Below are positions 22,961 through 34,544 of a DNA stretch of 64,000 bases, piece by piece. Origin of the DNA: Notospermus geniculatus (Eukaryota; Nemertea; Pilidiophora; Heteronemertea; Lineidae); assembly GCA_002633025.1 (NCBI GenBank), contig NMRB01000052.1:1-64000 (forward strand), written 5' to 3'. Numbering within the stretch: the first letter of the stretch is position 1; every line of letters begins with the position of its first letter. The notes under the pieces are model-generated. The model was not told where the DNA came from and did not search any database. It worked only from the letters and a program-made list of their open reading frames with translations. The translations under genes and the position numbers were made by a program.

Positions 22961-23036
22961 GCTCGGTGGTGTGGTGGTTCTGGTGTCCAAATTCCGATCA
23001 GAGGATCCTGGGTTCGAAACCCTCTGGGTGTGCAAC
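22961..23036 (+). repeat. tRNA-derived SINE head
   Basis: A-box-like tggtgtggtggtt and B-box-like ggttcgaaacc lie at tRNA spacing. The putative acceptor arms do not pair well, so a SINE head or tRNA relic is more likely than a working tRNA gene. Confidence 0.6.
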
Positions 23037-23039
23037 CTT

Positions 23040-23290
23040 TATTAGCTCACCTGTGGTGAGCGCTTACAATGGTTGTGCGTCCGTCGTCCGTCGTCGTCGT
23101 CGTCCGTTAGCATGGCACGTTTCGTAACCGGTAGGGCTATTGATCTGAAACTTAGTACACATATGCCCCTAGGTCAGATGGCCTATGACACCAAGTTTCG
23201 GTCCGATTTGATTCTTAGCTTGGCCACCAGGTGGCGGAGACCAAAAACACAAAAAGTGCAATAACTCATGAAATAATGACTGGGTCCTCT
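23040..23290 (+). mobile_element. 'AGCTCACC' dispersed element, end copy
   Basis: Opens ttagctcacctgtggtgagc, then has a (gtc)n run near 23080-23105 and the words ctaggtcagatggcc and gtggcggagac. The same parts occur inverted at 57200-57395. It is a high-copy MITE/SINE-like family; class unknown. Confidence 0.6.
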
Positions 23291-23581
23291 CCAAATTTTT
23301 ATGGTCCCTACATATGAATGTAGGGACCATCTTGATATCACTGGGTAGGTAGGAAATTTTTATTTCTTTCTTCTTCTTCCACACTCAATTGGGACACGAT
23401 TCCAAGAAAACCACTCAATCACTGCAAAATCATGTAGTACCATCATATATAGCTACATCAGAATCCGCCCGCGGCGCCACTAGCGATAGCGTAAGCTGGT
23501 AATTAAACGTAAACACGGGCACGCCATCTTGGCTAAGCGATCTGTGGGTCGGTACAAATAACACCCGTAAAGAGCGATGTG

Positions 23582-23620
23582 ATTGGTTCAGAAAACCCCG
23601 CGCTTTGAAATTAGCCAATC
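23582..23620 (+). promoter_or_regulatory. Paired CCAAT boxes before the hAT-like gene
   Basis: An inverted CCAAT (attgg, 23582-23586) and a direct ccaat (23615-23619) lie 15-55 bases before the proposed ATG at 23635. A gccatcttggc word like a YY1 site lies at about 23514-23524, and another, gccgccatcttgg, in the intron near 23889. This is a plausible TATA-less promoter, by motif only. Confidence 0.35.
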
Positions 23621-23634
23621 AGAGACCTTCTTTC

Positions 23635-26600
23635 ATGGAATGTAGGCTGCCATTGTCATATCATGCATTTTCCGTTGATGAGGTTCGACGGCGAAAAAAT
23701 TGTTCGTTTTCAAGGGCAAATTACACCCGCACCAAGGTAAGTAAGTACAAAATCACCTTTCCTAAGTTAAAGAATAACTTCTCCCGGACATTTTGATATG
23801 TATATCATTGAAATCGATGAACCCGAAGGCAAAAAATTTCGCCCCGGAATATGACGGGGTCGGGTCGGGGATATGGCGAAGCGTAAGGCCGCCATCTTGG
23901 TCAGCAGTCGAAGCTGGGATTGTGTTCAAAATCGTCGATCATCTGCTTTATTTGACCATTTCTACTAGACTTAATGACAAATAAACGTTCTTTAGATATT
24001 TATTTTTCTTCAATCGTGCCCATTTTTGGCGTATATATCTCTTTTATTGTGTTTTGACAGGGGTTTTTCGAGGCAATGGCATGGGATCATTCCTGACTGC
24101 TTGGAATATTCAACCTCGTTCCTGCGTCCCGAAACTGCCATCAGTACAGTGCATTAGTACGAATCAAGCACGTGTGGTTACGAGGTTGGTTTATCAAATG
24201 TTGTAAACATTGACACGTGGTGCACAAAACGCATCCTCTGCCAACTTTAGTTAAAGGGACACTGAGTTCACCCAAGAATGATAACAAACCAAATTTTGCA
24301 TTGATGCAGCCATGAATGTCTTAATGATATTTTCTTCTTTTCTAGGAAACTATGACGATCATTGGGAATTTCTGCATTAATCTTGGATTAACATCCGAGA
24401 ATCTGTTGGAACGCTTCCCGCAGTTAGATGCCAGTAATGTCACAAACGGTGTCATTTACGACATACTTCAGTACAGGGCTGACGTCAAACGGCGAACTCG
24501 AAAATATCCATGGACTTGGCGATTACTCAAGGAGAAGATGTGCTCTGTCTTCAGCATTGATCCTGAAAAGATATCTGATGCCTTGTTCTGTTCTACAGTG
24601 AATGATGTAAAGAAGAACAGAGACAGGCTGATTCAAAACTCCAGAAGTGAAGATGTTGTGGATTACATGAATATTCCATTTCAACTAGTGTTATCTAGAG
24701 AAACTGTAAATGCAACAGCTACAAGGCCTGCTGTAAATGAAAATGATGGCAATGGCCATGTTACCATGGCACCATCTAGGAAACGACCCTGTGTATCATT
24801 TTGTGAGGAAGTGCAAGAAGAGGTTCACGCTAAATTGGCTAAAGAAATACAAACTCTCAATGAAAGGATTACCATTCTTGAAGCTGAGAAAGCAGAACTG
24901 GAACGTTGTAACGTGCGACTGAGTCATAAAAACTTGCAACAGTCTGTTCAGTTGCGAGCCTTGCAACCAAATAGGGTGAAACAGAAGTTGAAAAGGAAAG
25001 AGAAAAGCATTGTCATGTGGAAAGAAAGATTCCTCAAACTTAAAAAGGAGTCACAAGCAAAACATGTCATGAAACTCGAACAGAAACTTAAAGAAGTAAA
25101 AAAGAAAGCAAGGCAAAATAAATCAGCGCTTCAGATGAACAAGAAGAGGCAAAAGGAAACCAAGGAAAAACTGAAGCTCAAGGTGGAAACACAGGTCAGA
25201 GAAGTTAGTGATCGTTTAACGAAGGAGCTACATGACAAACACAGAGACACACGAAGACTAAAAGAAAGTGTATCGGTCCTGGAAAATAATGTTGAAGAGT
25301 TGAATGAAAAGCTGCATGATGAACCAAAGGCCAAAGAATTAAGAACAAAGATTGATGGAAAGACATATGCTCCCTGGGTTCGTGAATCCAGTTACCACCT
25401 TCAATCTGCAGGTGTGTCACAGAGGAATGTGTCTGAAACGATCAGCAACATCATGAGTGGTGCAACAGGACAGCAACTTTCAAAATCCGACCTGCCCAGT
25501 TACACCTTGCAGAATGTGTTTACGAAAGAAATGAAGGGACTCTCACGTCAGCAAATCAAAGTAGGACTGTCAGATGAGAAGGATACCACTCTGAAGTATG
25601 ATGGGACCACGAAGAAACTAGGACACTTAGTTGAGACCCAAGTTGCTACAAAGTCTCAAACATATCTACTTGGTGTAAATGAACAAGTGAGTGGAAAGGC
25701 AGCTAGCTATGCTGAAACCATCCAGTCATCATTTCAAAAAGTACAGAACACTCCCGTACCAGCTGAGCATGAAGTGAACTTAAATATTCTGCGAAATATC
25801 ACCAACACAATGACCGACCGTTGCGTGACAAATGCTGCCGTGGACAAAATTCTGGAGGAGGAAAAGGGCAGTAACATAAATCAGTTCAAATGTGCAATGC
25901 ATCCTCTGGATTCCTTCGCCAAATTTTGCTGTGCTGAGTTAAAGGTTTTTGAAAAAGAAATGAATGTTGAAAATAAGAAGAAGACAAGTGCCCAGTATCC
26001 ATTCAGCCACAGGGGAGAAAGCTTTATGCAGTCTCTTGTACGAACTGCTACTAAAATATTTCATGACACACAGTACAACTGTGATCTAGAACTTGTGACC
26101 TACCTGAAAAGTGAGAATGTTGTGCCGCAAGGGCAGAAGGACCACACTGTTCTTATTCCGAGATACGTTGGAAACAGATTTCATGTACTGTATCTTTCAA
26201 GTGGATGTCTGTTTCACTACGCTGATAAAATCAAGGAATTCTTTAGTGATATCTATCGCCCCAAGAATGACGTACAACATGCAGTGAACAATGCTCTGCA
26301 ACTTGATGATCTTCTTGTGGCTATGCGAGCAATGGGCATTATAGGGAAGGTCATATCTGCTCCATGGATGAGGTTGGTCGGGGAAAACCAGAACATTCTG
26401 GCAATGAATGCCAAATTTGAAGAAGCTGAGAGAAATCTGAAAATCTGGTCAGAAGACGCATCCATTCTTCTCTCGGAGTTGCCGCCTTCAATATTTGATG
26501 GGATTCCTGTCCAGAAGGATCTTGTTCTTCAAAGTCTGGTGAAGACGACAGATTCCAATGGTGCCACCATCACTTTACTGCAAAAACTGTGTGGCTCAAT

Positions 26601-27483
26601 TCTTGGTGTTGTTCAAAGGCAGCTGCAGTCTCAGTTGCCTGGTGGTGAATTTTGGGAACCATCAGACTTACTGAAACAACAAGCAGAATCGTGTGAAAGC
26701 ACCAATATTAGTGGTGAACGGGTGTTTGCAATGGCAGACAGTGAAATTTTGAGAGCGAGGGGTGCAAAAGCAGGATTCATTGAGTCCAAAACTTTGTTCA
26801 AAGCGAATAAAACTGGGCTGTGGCTGAAGGACATGGAAGAAAGTAAAAAGAAGGAGCACATTCAGCTGGCAATGAGAGAAGGCCGAAAAATAATGGAAGA
26901 AGACAAAGAACATACCAGAAATGTTCAGCGCATCATTGATGCTGCTCTGAAGAAATCAAGGCATGGCCTTCTCCAGAAGGAGGACAAAGAAAGAGAAAAG
27001 TATGAGCGGTATATTGAGGACTTATTCAAAGTTGGTGGTCTTTGGTTGAATGAAGACGACATGACACGAAATATGAAAGGCTTGGGAAAGCTGAAGTCTG
27101 TTGCAGCGGTAAAGGCTCAGATAAATGTGCGGACAAAATTACTGAATCCGGGGAAGAAGATTGTATTTGCCAAGAAATCCGTTGACGAACTGAAGGACTG
27201 TTTACTTGAATTGATGGCTACCCCTGTACCCATGGAACTGCAAGATCTTTTTCAGCTGATTTGTGCTCCAAATCAGATGTTGAACATGGCGTTCAGCCAT
27301 CGGTGGGCTTCAGACGACTCGACTAAGAGTGTCTGGTATTCAGGACAATTTGGGGAGGAGCTTGTGGATGAAGAATTCAAACTGGTGTATGATGATGAAG
27401 ATCAGGTGGCATACATGACTGTAGAGGAAGTACTTGTTGATATCCTTCGAGGAGACTTAGAGTTACTTGGGATTCAGGACTAA
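23635..27483 (+). CDS. Large coiled-coil transposase-like protein (hAT-like family), two exons, intact
   Basis: The main exon 24346-27483 encodes 1043 residues from its first ATG (24352), uninterrupted. A consensus acceptor (ttcttcttttctag) ends at 24345. A consensus donor (aag|gtaagt) at 23736/23737 closes an upstream frame starting ATG 23635. The join is in phase, adding 36 residues. Residues below count from the 24352 ATG. About 150-330 is a strongly charged coiled coil. About 510-525 has CAMHPLDSF. About 603 has RYVGNRFHVLY. About 785 has NISGERVFAMAD, which resembles the S-x2-ER-x-F box of the hAT C-terminal dimerisation region. I recall similar proteins as a large invertebrate family; catalytic residues were not identified. 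No terminal repeats were found, so it could be a domesticated gene. Two dead relatives lie at 9-10 and 16-17 kb. Confidence 0.6.
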
Positions 27484-28020
27484 AAGTCGAGTGTTACTTG
27501 GGATTCAGGACTAAACGTCAAGTAAAATGTTTCTTAAAACTTCCAGTTTAACCCTTATTTCTTCTGACATGTCAGAAAATAGGCTCATTACATAGAGCTC
27601 AGAGAGACGAATCCACTGCTTTTTGAATTTTCATCCTAGCATTTATAGTTTTCAAGATATTCCCATTTTTCCGTGCCCAGTTAAGTCCAATTGTTTCCCT
27701 TAATTGACACGCTTTTCTTAATTACTATTATAAAGACAAAACGTACGTATATTAGCAACTAAAAAAATGCGATATCTCAAAAAGTACACATGCTATTGGA
27801 ATAATTCAAAAAGCACTGGATTTGTCTTTCTGAGATCTATCAGATGAGCCTATTTTTAGCTCAATTGAAGGGAGTTGAAATTTTTATGTGATCTACCTAT
27901 CATATAGTCTATATTTGTATCCAGGTCTGAAAGGTTAGATAGTTTCAAAAAATTAACTTACGGTGGTTTTTGAAGACTGTTTTATCCTGAAGTGATGAAG
28001 TTCAATAGCTCCCTCAGTTT
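27484..28020 (+). other. 3' flank of the hAT-like gene
   Basis: The last coding bases and stop (gttacttgggattcaggact) are duplicated just after the stop at about 27494-27513. The rest is AT-rich with no ORF and no clear AATAAA. Confidence 0.5.
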
Positions 28021-28469
28021 NNNNNNNNNNNNNNNNNNNNNNNNNNNNNNNNNNNNNNNNNNNNNNNNNNNNNNNNNNNNNNNNNNNNNNNNNNNNNNNN
28101 NNNNNNNNNNNNNNNNNNNNNNNNNNNNNNNNNNNNNNNNNNNNNNNNNNNNNNNNNNNNNNNNNNNNNNNNNNNNNNNNNNNNNNNNNNNNNNNNNNNN
28201 NNNNNNNNNNNNNNNNNNNNNNNNNNNNNNNNNNNNNNNNNNNNNNNNNNNNNNNNNNNNNNNNNNNNNNNNNNNNNNNNNNNNNNNNNNNNNNNNNNNN
28301 NNNNNNNNNNNNNNNNNNNNNNNNNNNNNNNNNNNNNNNNNNNNNNNNNNNNNNNNNNNNNNNNNNNNNNNNNNNNNNNNNNNNNNNNNNNNNNNNNNNN
28401 NNNNNNNNNNNNNNNNNNNNNNNNNNNNNNNNNNNNNNNNNNNNNNNNNNNNNNNNNNNNNNNNNNNNN
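28021..28469. other. Assembly gap (449 N)
   Basis: Run of N; sequence unknown. Confidence 1.
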
Positions 28470-28789
28470 CAAGCATTTTGGGGACCTTCACAAGGCTATG
28501 AGATCCCTACCTGCAGTTTCCTAACACTTTGAAAATACCGTAAAATTCAATACTGTGAGGCTTAGCTGTTTCAACACGAGTCATTTACATGGAGACCAAG
28601 TTGACAAGTTATGCCGTCATCTGGACCACCTACTATGGCACTCGCATTCATGCATCATGAGATACAATGCAGTTTCTGAAATTACAGAGAGTGAAAACCA
28701 CCCTAACAATCTCAGTTGCCAGAGAGGACTCAACTGGGGTCATGGGTTCAGCTAAAATCCTGTAAGTTTTGCCAAGTCCAATGGGTGAT

Positions 28790-29174
28790 TTCAAAGTTGG
28801 TGTTAACACCAGGTGTTAACACTGACACCAACACTAACCCCCATCTCAGCACCAACTTTGAAGTCAAGCAGTGGTGTTGGTGTTAACGCTTAGTGTTGGT
28901 GTTACCCAATTTCAAAGTTGGTGTTGAGTGTTAACATCGACACCAACACCAACACTAACACCCATTTCAACACCAACTTTGAAATCAAGCAGTGGTGTTG
29001 GTGTTAACACCTGGTGTTGGTGTAATCTCATTTCATTGTTGGTGTTGGGTGTTAACCTCAACACCGGTTGTTGAGCTAAACCGCAGCTGGTGTTTACTCC
29101 AATAAAATATAAAGGAGTTTCTTGTTGTGTTAACACCAGCTTGATTTCAAAGTTGGTGTTAGTGTTAGGCCTGC
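28790..29174. repeat. Self-complementary GTGTTG/CAACAC satellite
   Basis: Two to three copies of a unit of about 130 bp built from ggtgttggtgttaacacc-like and caccaacactaacacc-like words, so each unit folds on itself. It ends at a single N (29175) where it abuts the DDE exon and probably replaces the rest of that gene. Confidence 0.75.
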
Positions 29175-29552
29175 NAAACCTTTGTCCACCATAACTGTGT
29201 CCTTGCTGTCACACATCCTGGGTAAGTCGGACCTTTCAACAACTGGCCGGTCACTGGTAGATCCGCCGTAAGCAGGCGATACATATGAAACAAGTCCACC
29301 AGGTGTTCCACCCACCACACATTTCACTGTGTTCTGATTTTTGTAAGTAGAAAATGTTGATTGCTGTGCCACCGCTGATTTGGGTTTCTTAACAGGGCAT
29401 TCAACCCCATCAAGGATCACTCTAGTGTCAGGAAATTTTGATTTGAAGTCCTTCGGTGCATAAAACTGTACAAGTTCTCGAACAGGCCAGAAGTCAAGTT
29501 CGCCCCACTGGCAGTTCATAAAATTGATCCAAGTTACAAAAATGTTGGTAAC
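29175..29552 (-). CDS. DDE_Tnp_4 catalytic exon of the THAP transposase gene, truncated
   Basis: The frame opens after an acceptor-like cag at 29553-29555 with VTNIFVTWINFM. It continues through FPDTRVILDGVECPV (first catalytic Asp), TFSTYKNQNTVK, GGLVSYVSPAYGGSTSDR and MVDKG (second Asp of the DDE_Tnp_4 fold). The third acidic residue would lie beyond the N at 29175, where a satellite begins, so the gene is truncated here. It is the third domain exon of the transposase starting with the THAP finger at 33209. The donor of the exon before it is unclear. Family knowledge: Harbinger/IS5-like nucleases of eukaryotic DNA transposons. Confidence 0.75.
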
Positions 29553-30302
29553 CTGCTTCTCATTACAAGAAGTTTCACGCGGAGCTGATCTATTCTTAGA
29601 TCACTGAAGTCATTCGATTCTAAAATTAGAACACAGTGGACTCGATGGACTCGCCTATTACAATAGCCATGGCGCGGTGTCTGAGGCTTTCGCAGTCGAG
29701 GTCACGATAAGAATGCCACCGCCAAAACAAATATGGGCCAAATGGGTTTTATCAGGGGTTCCGGACGAGGCCTAATGCTGTTTTCGACTTTTTGAGGTGG
29801 GGAGTCCTTAAATTCAAGCTAGTGGATAGCCTTGATTTTTAGACGAACAACCATCACCCCTCTCAATAATGGACTAGTCCGTGTCAGCACTGCAGGTTGA
29901 GATTTTCAAGACAAAAATGACGGGACAAAGGCACAACCGATCAAAATGAAATTTTCACTGATGTCTGAAGAAATATCAAAGGCTTTGATATACGGTCGAA
30001 CCAGAATAATTCCACCCGTGGTAAATTGTTTATCATTGGGGAATCCCCAGACACTCTGCTGTTTTTCGAGAAATCCCCGAATTTTACCATTAAAATGGCA
30101 TTCAACAGGGTTTCAAAACCAGTATAATGACGGCGGAGGATAAAATCAGAAAAGTCCCAGAAGCAGTATGGACGTAGACAACATCCAAAACTTTCATTTC
30201 CCGAGCGAACTGGTTTACGATCGCCACTCTCTTTCGAATAAAATAACTTTGATCAGTAACAATACCCGGAAAATGCACTGCTTAACCATTAGGCTGATGA
30301 CG

Positions 30303-30634
30303 TCATCGCTCATGGAAGAAAACTTCTTGTAATGCATTAATAGAAAACCAGAAAGAAATTTCTGTGTGGCTTGGATGCTTTCTCAGCTTAATCAGGGTAA
30401 TCAGGAACTGGTCTTCAATACACAACTGTGGTCTATCACCATGATAATAGTTAAGTTCGTCCACAGCCGGGCCCAGTGTATATAAAACTGTCATGAATTT
30501 CTCGTATGTTTCTAGGCCAGTGTAGAGGTGTAGCACGTTTCCAGCAACCAAACGCCGTAAAGAGTACGGTTCTTGCACTTGTACACCCAATGATGTCATC
30601 TGGATTTGTACAGGTCTCTGTGGTAGTTCTTCAA
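30303..30634 (-). CDS. Helix-turn-helix exon of the THAP transposase gene
   Basis: The acceptor ttctactttcag sits just upstream on the minus strand. Splicing it to the donor at 31185/31186 gives a continuous frame (…REHLP|VEELPQ…). The exon carries LHLYTGLETYEKF and DQFLITLIKLRKHPSHTEISFWF, the DNA-binding helical region that precedes DDE_Tnp_4 domains. The expected donor after FSINALQ is degraded and an in-frame stop follows FHER, hinting at decay. Confidence 0.65.
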
Positions 30635-31185
30635 CTGAAAGTAGAATTAATCATGAGCATTTATAATTTTAAATTTATGCATTTACATGTAATGCATTTA
30701 AAGCGAATGGCTCGCGGGGTTTGTTGACAGTTGTTTGTTGACATGTCCTCAAATCAAGCACTGTTTTGAGAAAAAAGGCGAAAGAAGGATTTTAGTTTAA
30801 TGGGAAATGCATTAGACACAGCCAAACTTCGGAGGCGTATTCTGCAAAATCTACTGCTTCGAAATCAATGTGAATAGTACAAAATGTATATTTTGTACAA
30901 AATGTACATTTTGACCGACTGAATTTGAAATTGTCATTAACCCATTTTAACAAATTTTTTATGGAACCTCGTCCTCAGGTGCACGTTCGCATATTTGTAC
31001 AGGTTTTGCCTATGACTGGAGCACGGCTTTGCCTGGAGACTAGGTTCACTCTCTATGGGAGGTACCACCAAAAATCAAAACAAACCCACGAGCCATTCGC
31101 TTAAATATAATGATCATATTCCAAAAGTAGCATGAATGGCAGGCAGGTTCATACAGGGCTCTTTATTTTGTTTGCATAGACATAC

Positions 31186-32514
31186 CTGGTAGGTGTTCTC
31201 TAACTGGTGATTTTGAAGACACAACAACTTCTCCAGCAACTTCCATGGGTTCAGATTCGTCGGCATCAAGTAGGCCCACATGTAGGCCTACTGGTAGGCC
31301 TACCCCAGACAGCAAGCATCGGTGGGCCTCTAGAGGCTAATGGGGGGCATGGGGGCAGCGGCAACCCCTCGTTAGCCACTAGAGGGCCGCAAGTGGAGGT
31401 GGAAAAGTGGCCCTCTAGTGGCAAGCATCGGTGGGCCTCCAGAGGCTAGTGGGGGGCATGGGAACAGCGGTAACCCCTCGTTGGCCACTAGCGGGCCGCC
31501 AGTGGAGTGGGACAAGTGGCCCTCTAGTGGCAATGCATCAGTGGACCTCCAGAGGCTAATGGGGGGCATGGGGGCAGTGGCACCCCCAATTTTCCCCTGA
31601 AGGGCCACCGGTGGCAAGAACTGGTGGCCCTCTGATGGAAAATATTGGTGGGCCTCTGGTGGCAAACACCATGTGGTCCTCTGGTGGTAAATTTTCGTGG
31701 GCCTCTGGTGGCGAATGAGGGGCAACCCCAATTAGATATTAATTAGGAAAATATATATTAAAACAATTAAATATACAAAAATAAATCCATAAGAATGTTG
31801 ATTAATCATTTTCCCAAATCTCAGACACAATTTCAAGCTTTTTAATATTGTTCCTGCTGACTTGACAATACAAATATTTGCAGAGGCCGTTTTTATATGA
31901 ACCAATCAAGAGTTAATATTATGCACAAATTTCCGAACCGAACATTGTTATGTCATTATAAATATATCCTTGTCGGGACGTCTCGGCCTATTGGCTAAGA
32001 CAAAGTTCCTGACTTGGAATTTTTACCGGTCACAGACATTTCCTTGTCTGCCGACCATCATTAGATCAGGAGTAACCCTCCTCGGTCTGATATCTTTCAG
32101 AGGGGGTGCACCCACTGGAAATTGTACGAAAATCATAATTAATGTAACACAGGTCCCCTCATTACCCTCTAATGACACCAAAATGTTCACCATCGGGCCC
32201 CCAGCTATCCACCAGTGGGCCACCAGAAAAGCCCCTCATTTACCACCAGTGGCCCACCAGTGGCCTGAGGCCCAAATCCACCGGTTTGCCACTGGGGGCA
32301 GCCACTAGTGGCCCACCCATTCTGCCCCTTGTGGCCCACCAGTGGGCCTCTCATTCTTGCTGTCTGGGACTGCAGCCGGTGGCATTTCTCGTTCTCTGTT
32401 TCTATTGCGTGCTCTGGTTGCTCGTGAACTTTCTGAATCTGCCTCAGTCCCACACCAGTCAAACACGTGAGGGACAGCAGAATTCATCAAATGACGTTTT
32501 ACAGGGGTATTGCC
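31186..32514 (-). CDS. Linker exon of the THAP transposase gene, split by a MITE
   Basis: The acceptor ttattttcag ends at 32515. The exon reads GNTPVKRHLMNSAVPHVFDW, typical of the linker just after a THAP finger, then a basic Arg/Asn-rich stretch. At 32368 a 1065-bp MITE interrupts it. Beyond the MITE the frame resumes at 31303 with LDADESEPMEVAGEVVVSS and ends at donor cag|gtatgt (31186/31185). Bridging the MITE keeps phase, so the insertion is secondary. Confidence 0.6.
31304..32368. mobile_element. 1065-bp MITE with 'cccagacagcaag' ends, inside a transposase exon
   Basis: Inverted ends cccagacagcaag at 31304 and its complement ending 32368. Subterminal regions are GC-rich arrays of ggtgggcctc/ccagtggcc words; the frames 31207-31731 and 32172-32531 are translations of these and not genes. 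The core is AT-rich and carries a U2-like stretch. The target duplication is at most 2 bases (GT). Confidence 0.7.
31972..32113 (+). ncRNA. U2-snRNA-like segment
   Basis: Bases 31981-32005 read tctcggcctattggctaaga followed by caaag. This is nearly the conserved 5' part of U2 snRNA (TCTCGGCCTTTTGGCTAAGA, then TCAAG). The segment ends at 32105-32113 with ggtgcaccc, as the 3' end of U2 does. The middle does not match U2, and the branchpoint-recognition sequence is absent. So it is a U2-derived relic or a SINE-like chimera, not a working U2 gene. Confidence 0.5.
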
Positions 32515-32995
32515 TGAAAATAACATTTTAAGCTAAAATTAGCAACACACCGGGTAAAATTGGTCAGTCACTTGTTTGGCCTGGCCTTCATGTACATGAT
32601 GTAGACCATGAGACTAGGCCTAGGCCTATATATGGTAGGCCTAGGCTAGTAGTAGGCTACTTATACATCTACATATCTGAAACAACACCTTCCCTATTTA
32701 TTCTTCCCAAATGATTGCATGCTCCTCTTAGAAAAACGTTTCTAGAGGACATTTCAGTATCCTTATGGCGAGGAGTGAAAACTGCTGTGTACATCAAATG
32801 TACAGTGCACTCAGCGCATGTTGGGCCATAGCCTATGGCATGCCATGGGCATAGGCCTACCGGTACCTATTTTCGGACAGATGATTCAGTCAACACACAC
32901 TGACCAGCAGCAGACATTTTTTTATAAAACGTACATTTAAGTACCGGTACTTTAAAAGGTCTAAATCTTCACTTTAAAGAAACACTGAAACCTAC

Positions 32996-33209
32996 CGTAT
33001 GCATTGAACTGTGCATCGCAATGATAGTCACTATCCGAGAAGTGTGCTCGGCAAACAACAGCTCTCGGGCCAGGCGTCCACAACTTCCCTTTCGTCTTAG
33101 GGTCTTCTCTTCTAATAGCTATCACCCACTGCTTTAAACGTTGCGGATTGTTCGTGGGGAACCTGTGTCCTCCCTCGTTTGAGCATCCAGGGATGCAGCA
33201 AAGAGGCAT
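32996..33209 (-). CDS. THAP zinc-finger exon
   Basis: ATG at 33209. The frame gives CCIPGCSNEGGHRFP, a tryptophan in KQWVIAI, and VVCRAHFSDSDY, the C2CH signature of THAP domains with the conserved HRFP proline and HF. A donor (acg|gtaggt) at 32996/32995 splices in phase to the linker exon at 32514. THAP fingers bind DNA; with the HTH and DDE_Tnp_4 exons downstream this makes a transposase or transposase-derived gene. No terminal inverted repeats were found upstream, so element or host gene is undecided. Confidence 0.8.
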
Positions 33210-34304
33210 ATTTGAGTAATTCTTGAGAATTTACGCTTGGCTAAACTGAGCGTCCAAGGACGACAGCCATGTTGTTGTGGACGGGTCATTCGATCACAGC
33301 GCCACCCCGTAGCAGAGTTTGTCACGCGGGTACCTCATTGATTATGAATATGTTTGTGAGCAAATTATTTGGCTTGTGCTTCTCCTTGACAGGCAAAAGC
33401 GTGGCCTTGGGGTTTGGGCTTGTAAGCTTTTGCTATGTTTTATAAATTCGGCCCAATGTGTGTGTCTTGCTCAATATTCATAATCAATTGCTTAACCTAA
33501 TGACTTTTTTACATGAACTTGATCCCTGCGTTGGTTGAGACGGGAGCTCACAGATGGCACATTTTTAATGCGAATCGAGTGTGGCGCGTCTCTGAGAATG
33601 GATTTGAAAACGGTGTGAAAACGGGTGGGTCACACTCGAACCGTTTTCCGTGGAACGTTTTGCGGAGAACGGCTTCAAATCTATTTCAGCGTGAACGCAG
33701 TTTAAACACGTCCTAACTGGATCAACCTTTTCTTGTTCCCCTGATGGGATGTTCAACTCGAACCCTGTTCTCTGCATATACAACTGTGCACAACGGAGAC
33801 TAACCACGTAGGAAGTACTTGTAGTCCATAGAAACTTGTGTGACTAATATGACGTCACCCCGTGACGTTGCTTTTAAAAACCAATCATCAGTTTCTCTGA
33901 GGTTAGCAAGTTGGGACCAATGCATTTGTCCGTTTCAGTATTGTCTGGCTGTCTGTTGTGAAGTCTGAGCAATTCTTTTTCTATCTTTATCTCCTGGTGT
34001 CATGTCGGTGCGTTTGGGCCCATTTTCCGCGCGACTTTACACTGGTTTTGTACTGGAGGGTCACATTTCCGCTTTTAGGCGCCTAGGTGTGTCAAAAGCC
34101 GCTTCTATAGGGGTTAGAGCGGATTAAATTATTACCTTTTACGTGTTAAACATGTCTTCTCTCAAGTTTCGTCATAAAAATGTTCTCGGAACCAGCGTCG
34201 GGAACCAGAGGGAGCGAAAACGGCGTCTTCCTTTCCGAGAACGTCAAAAACTACGTCAAACGTGATGACGTCGTACGCAAGTTTTTCAGTGTTTCTCGGC
34301 GGAG
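33210..34304. other. No supported gene
   Basis: The promoter side of the THAP gene is at the left edge (acagccatgttgttg near 33265 resembles a YY1 site). Other frames are short and unconserved. Confidence 0.4.
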
Positions 34305-34392
34305 ATTTTCTCGGACGGGAAACCCAAACTTCTCTATTAGAGAAGTTTAGGTTTCTCTATTAGAGAAGTTTCGGTTTCCCGTCCGAGAAAAT
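34305..34392. repeat. Long hairpin with internal direct repeats
   Basis: The outer stem attttctcggacgggaaacc pairs with its complement. Inside, ttctctattagagaagttt occurs twice. Probably a small foldback MITE. Confidence 0.75.
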
Positions 34393-34544
34393 ATATTCAC
34401 CGATTTGCCGAGGACTTGCTCTGTGGATGTTGCCAAACGCGATTTCGGTACGATTTTTCTGAGTTGTGACGTCATTTCTAATTATCATAGATATGTTGAG
34501 TAGCTGGAATATATACTATACAACATTTATTCAGCAGCTAGGGA

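Noticed and set aside
22961-23036. Functional tRNA gene
   Set aside because: A and B boxes are present, but the acceptor stem does not pair and a repeat follows directly. A SINE head fits better.
31972-32113. Working U2 snRNA gene
   Set aside because: The branchpoint-recognition region and the middle stems do not match, and it lies inside a MITE.
31207-32531. Frames in the GGCC-rich blocks (31207-31731, 32172-32531)
   Set aside because: They are translations of the MITE's internal tandem repeats, open on both strands because of low complexity.
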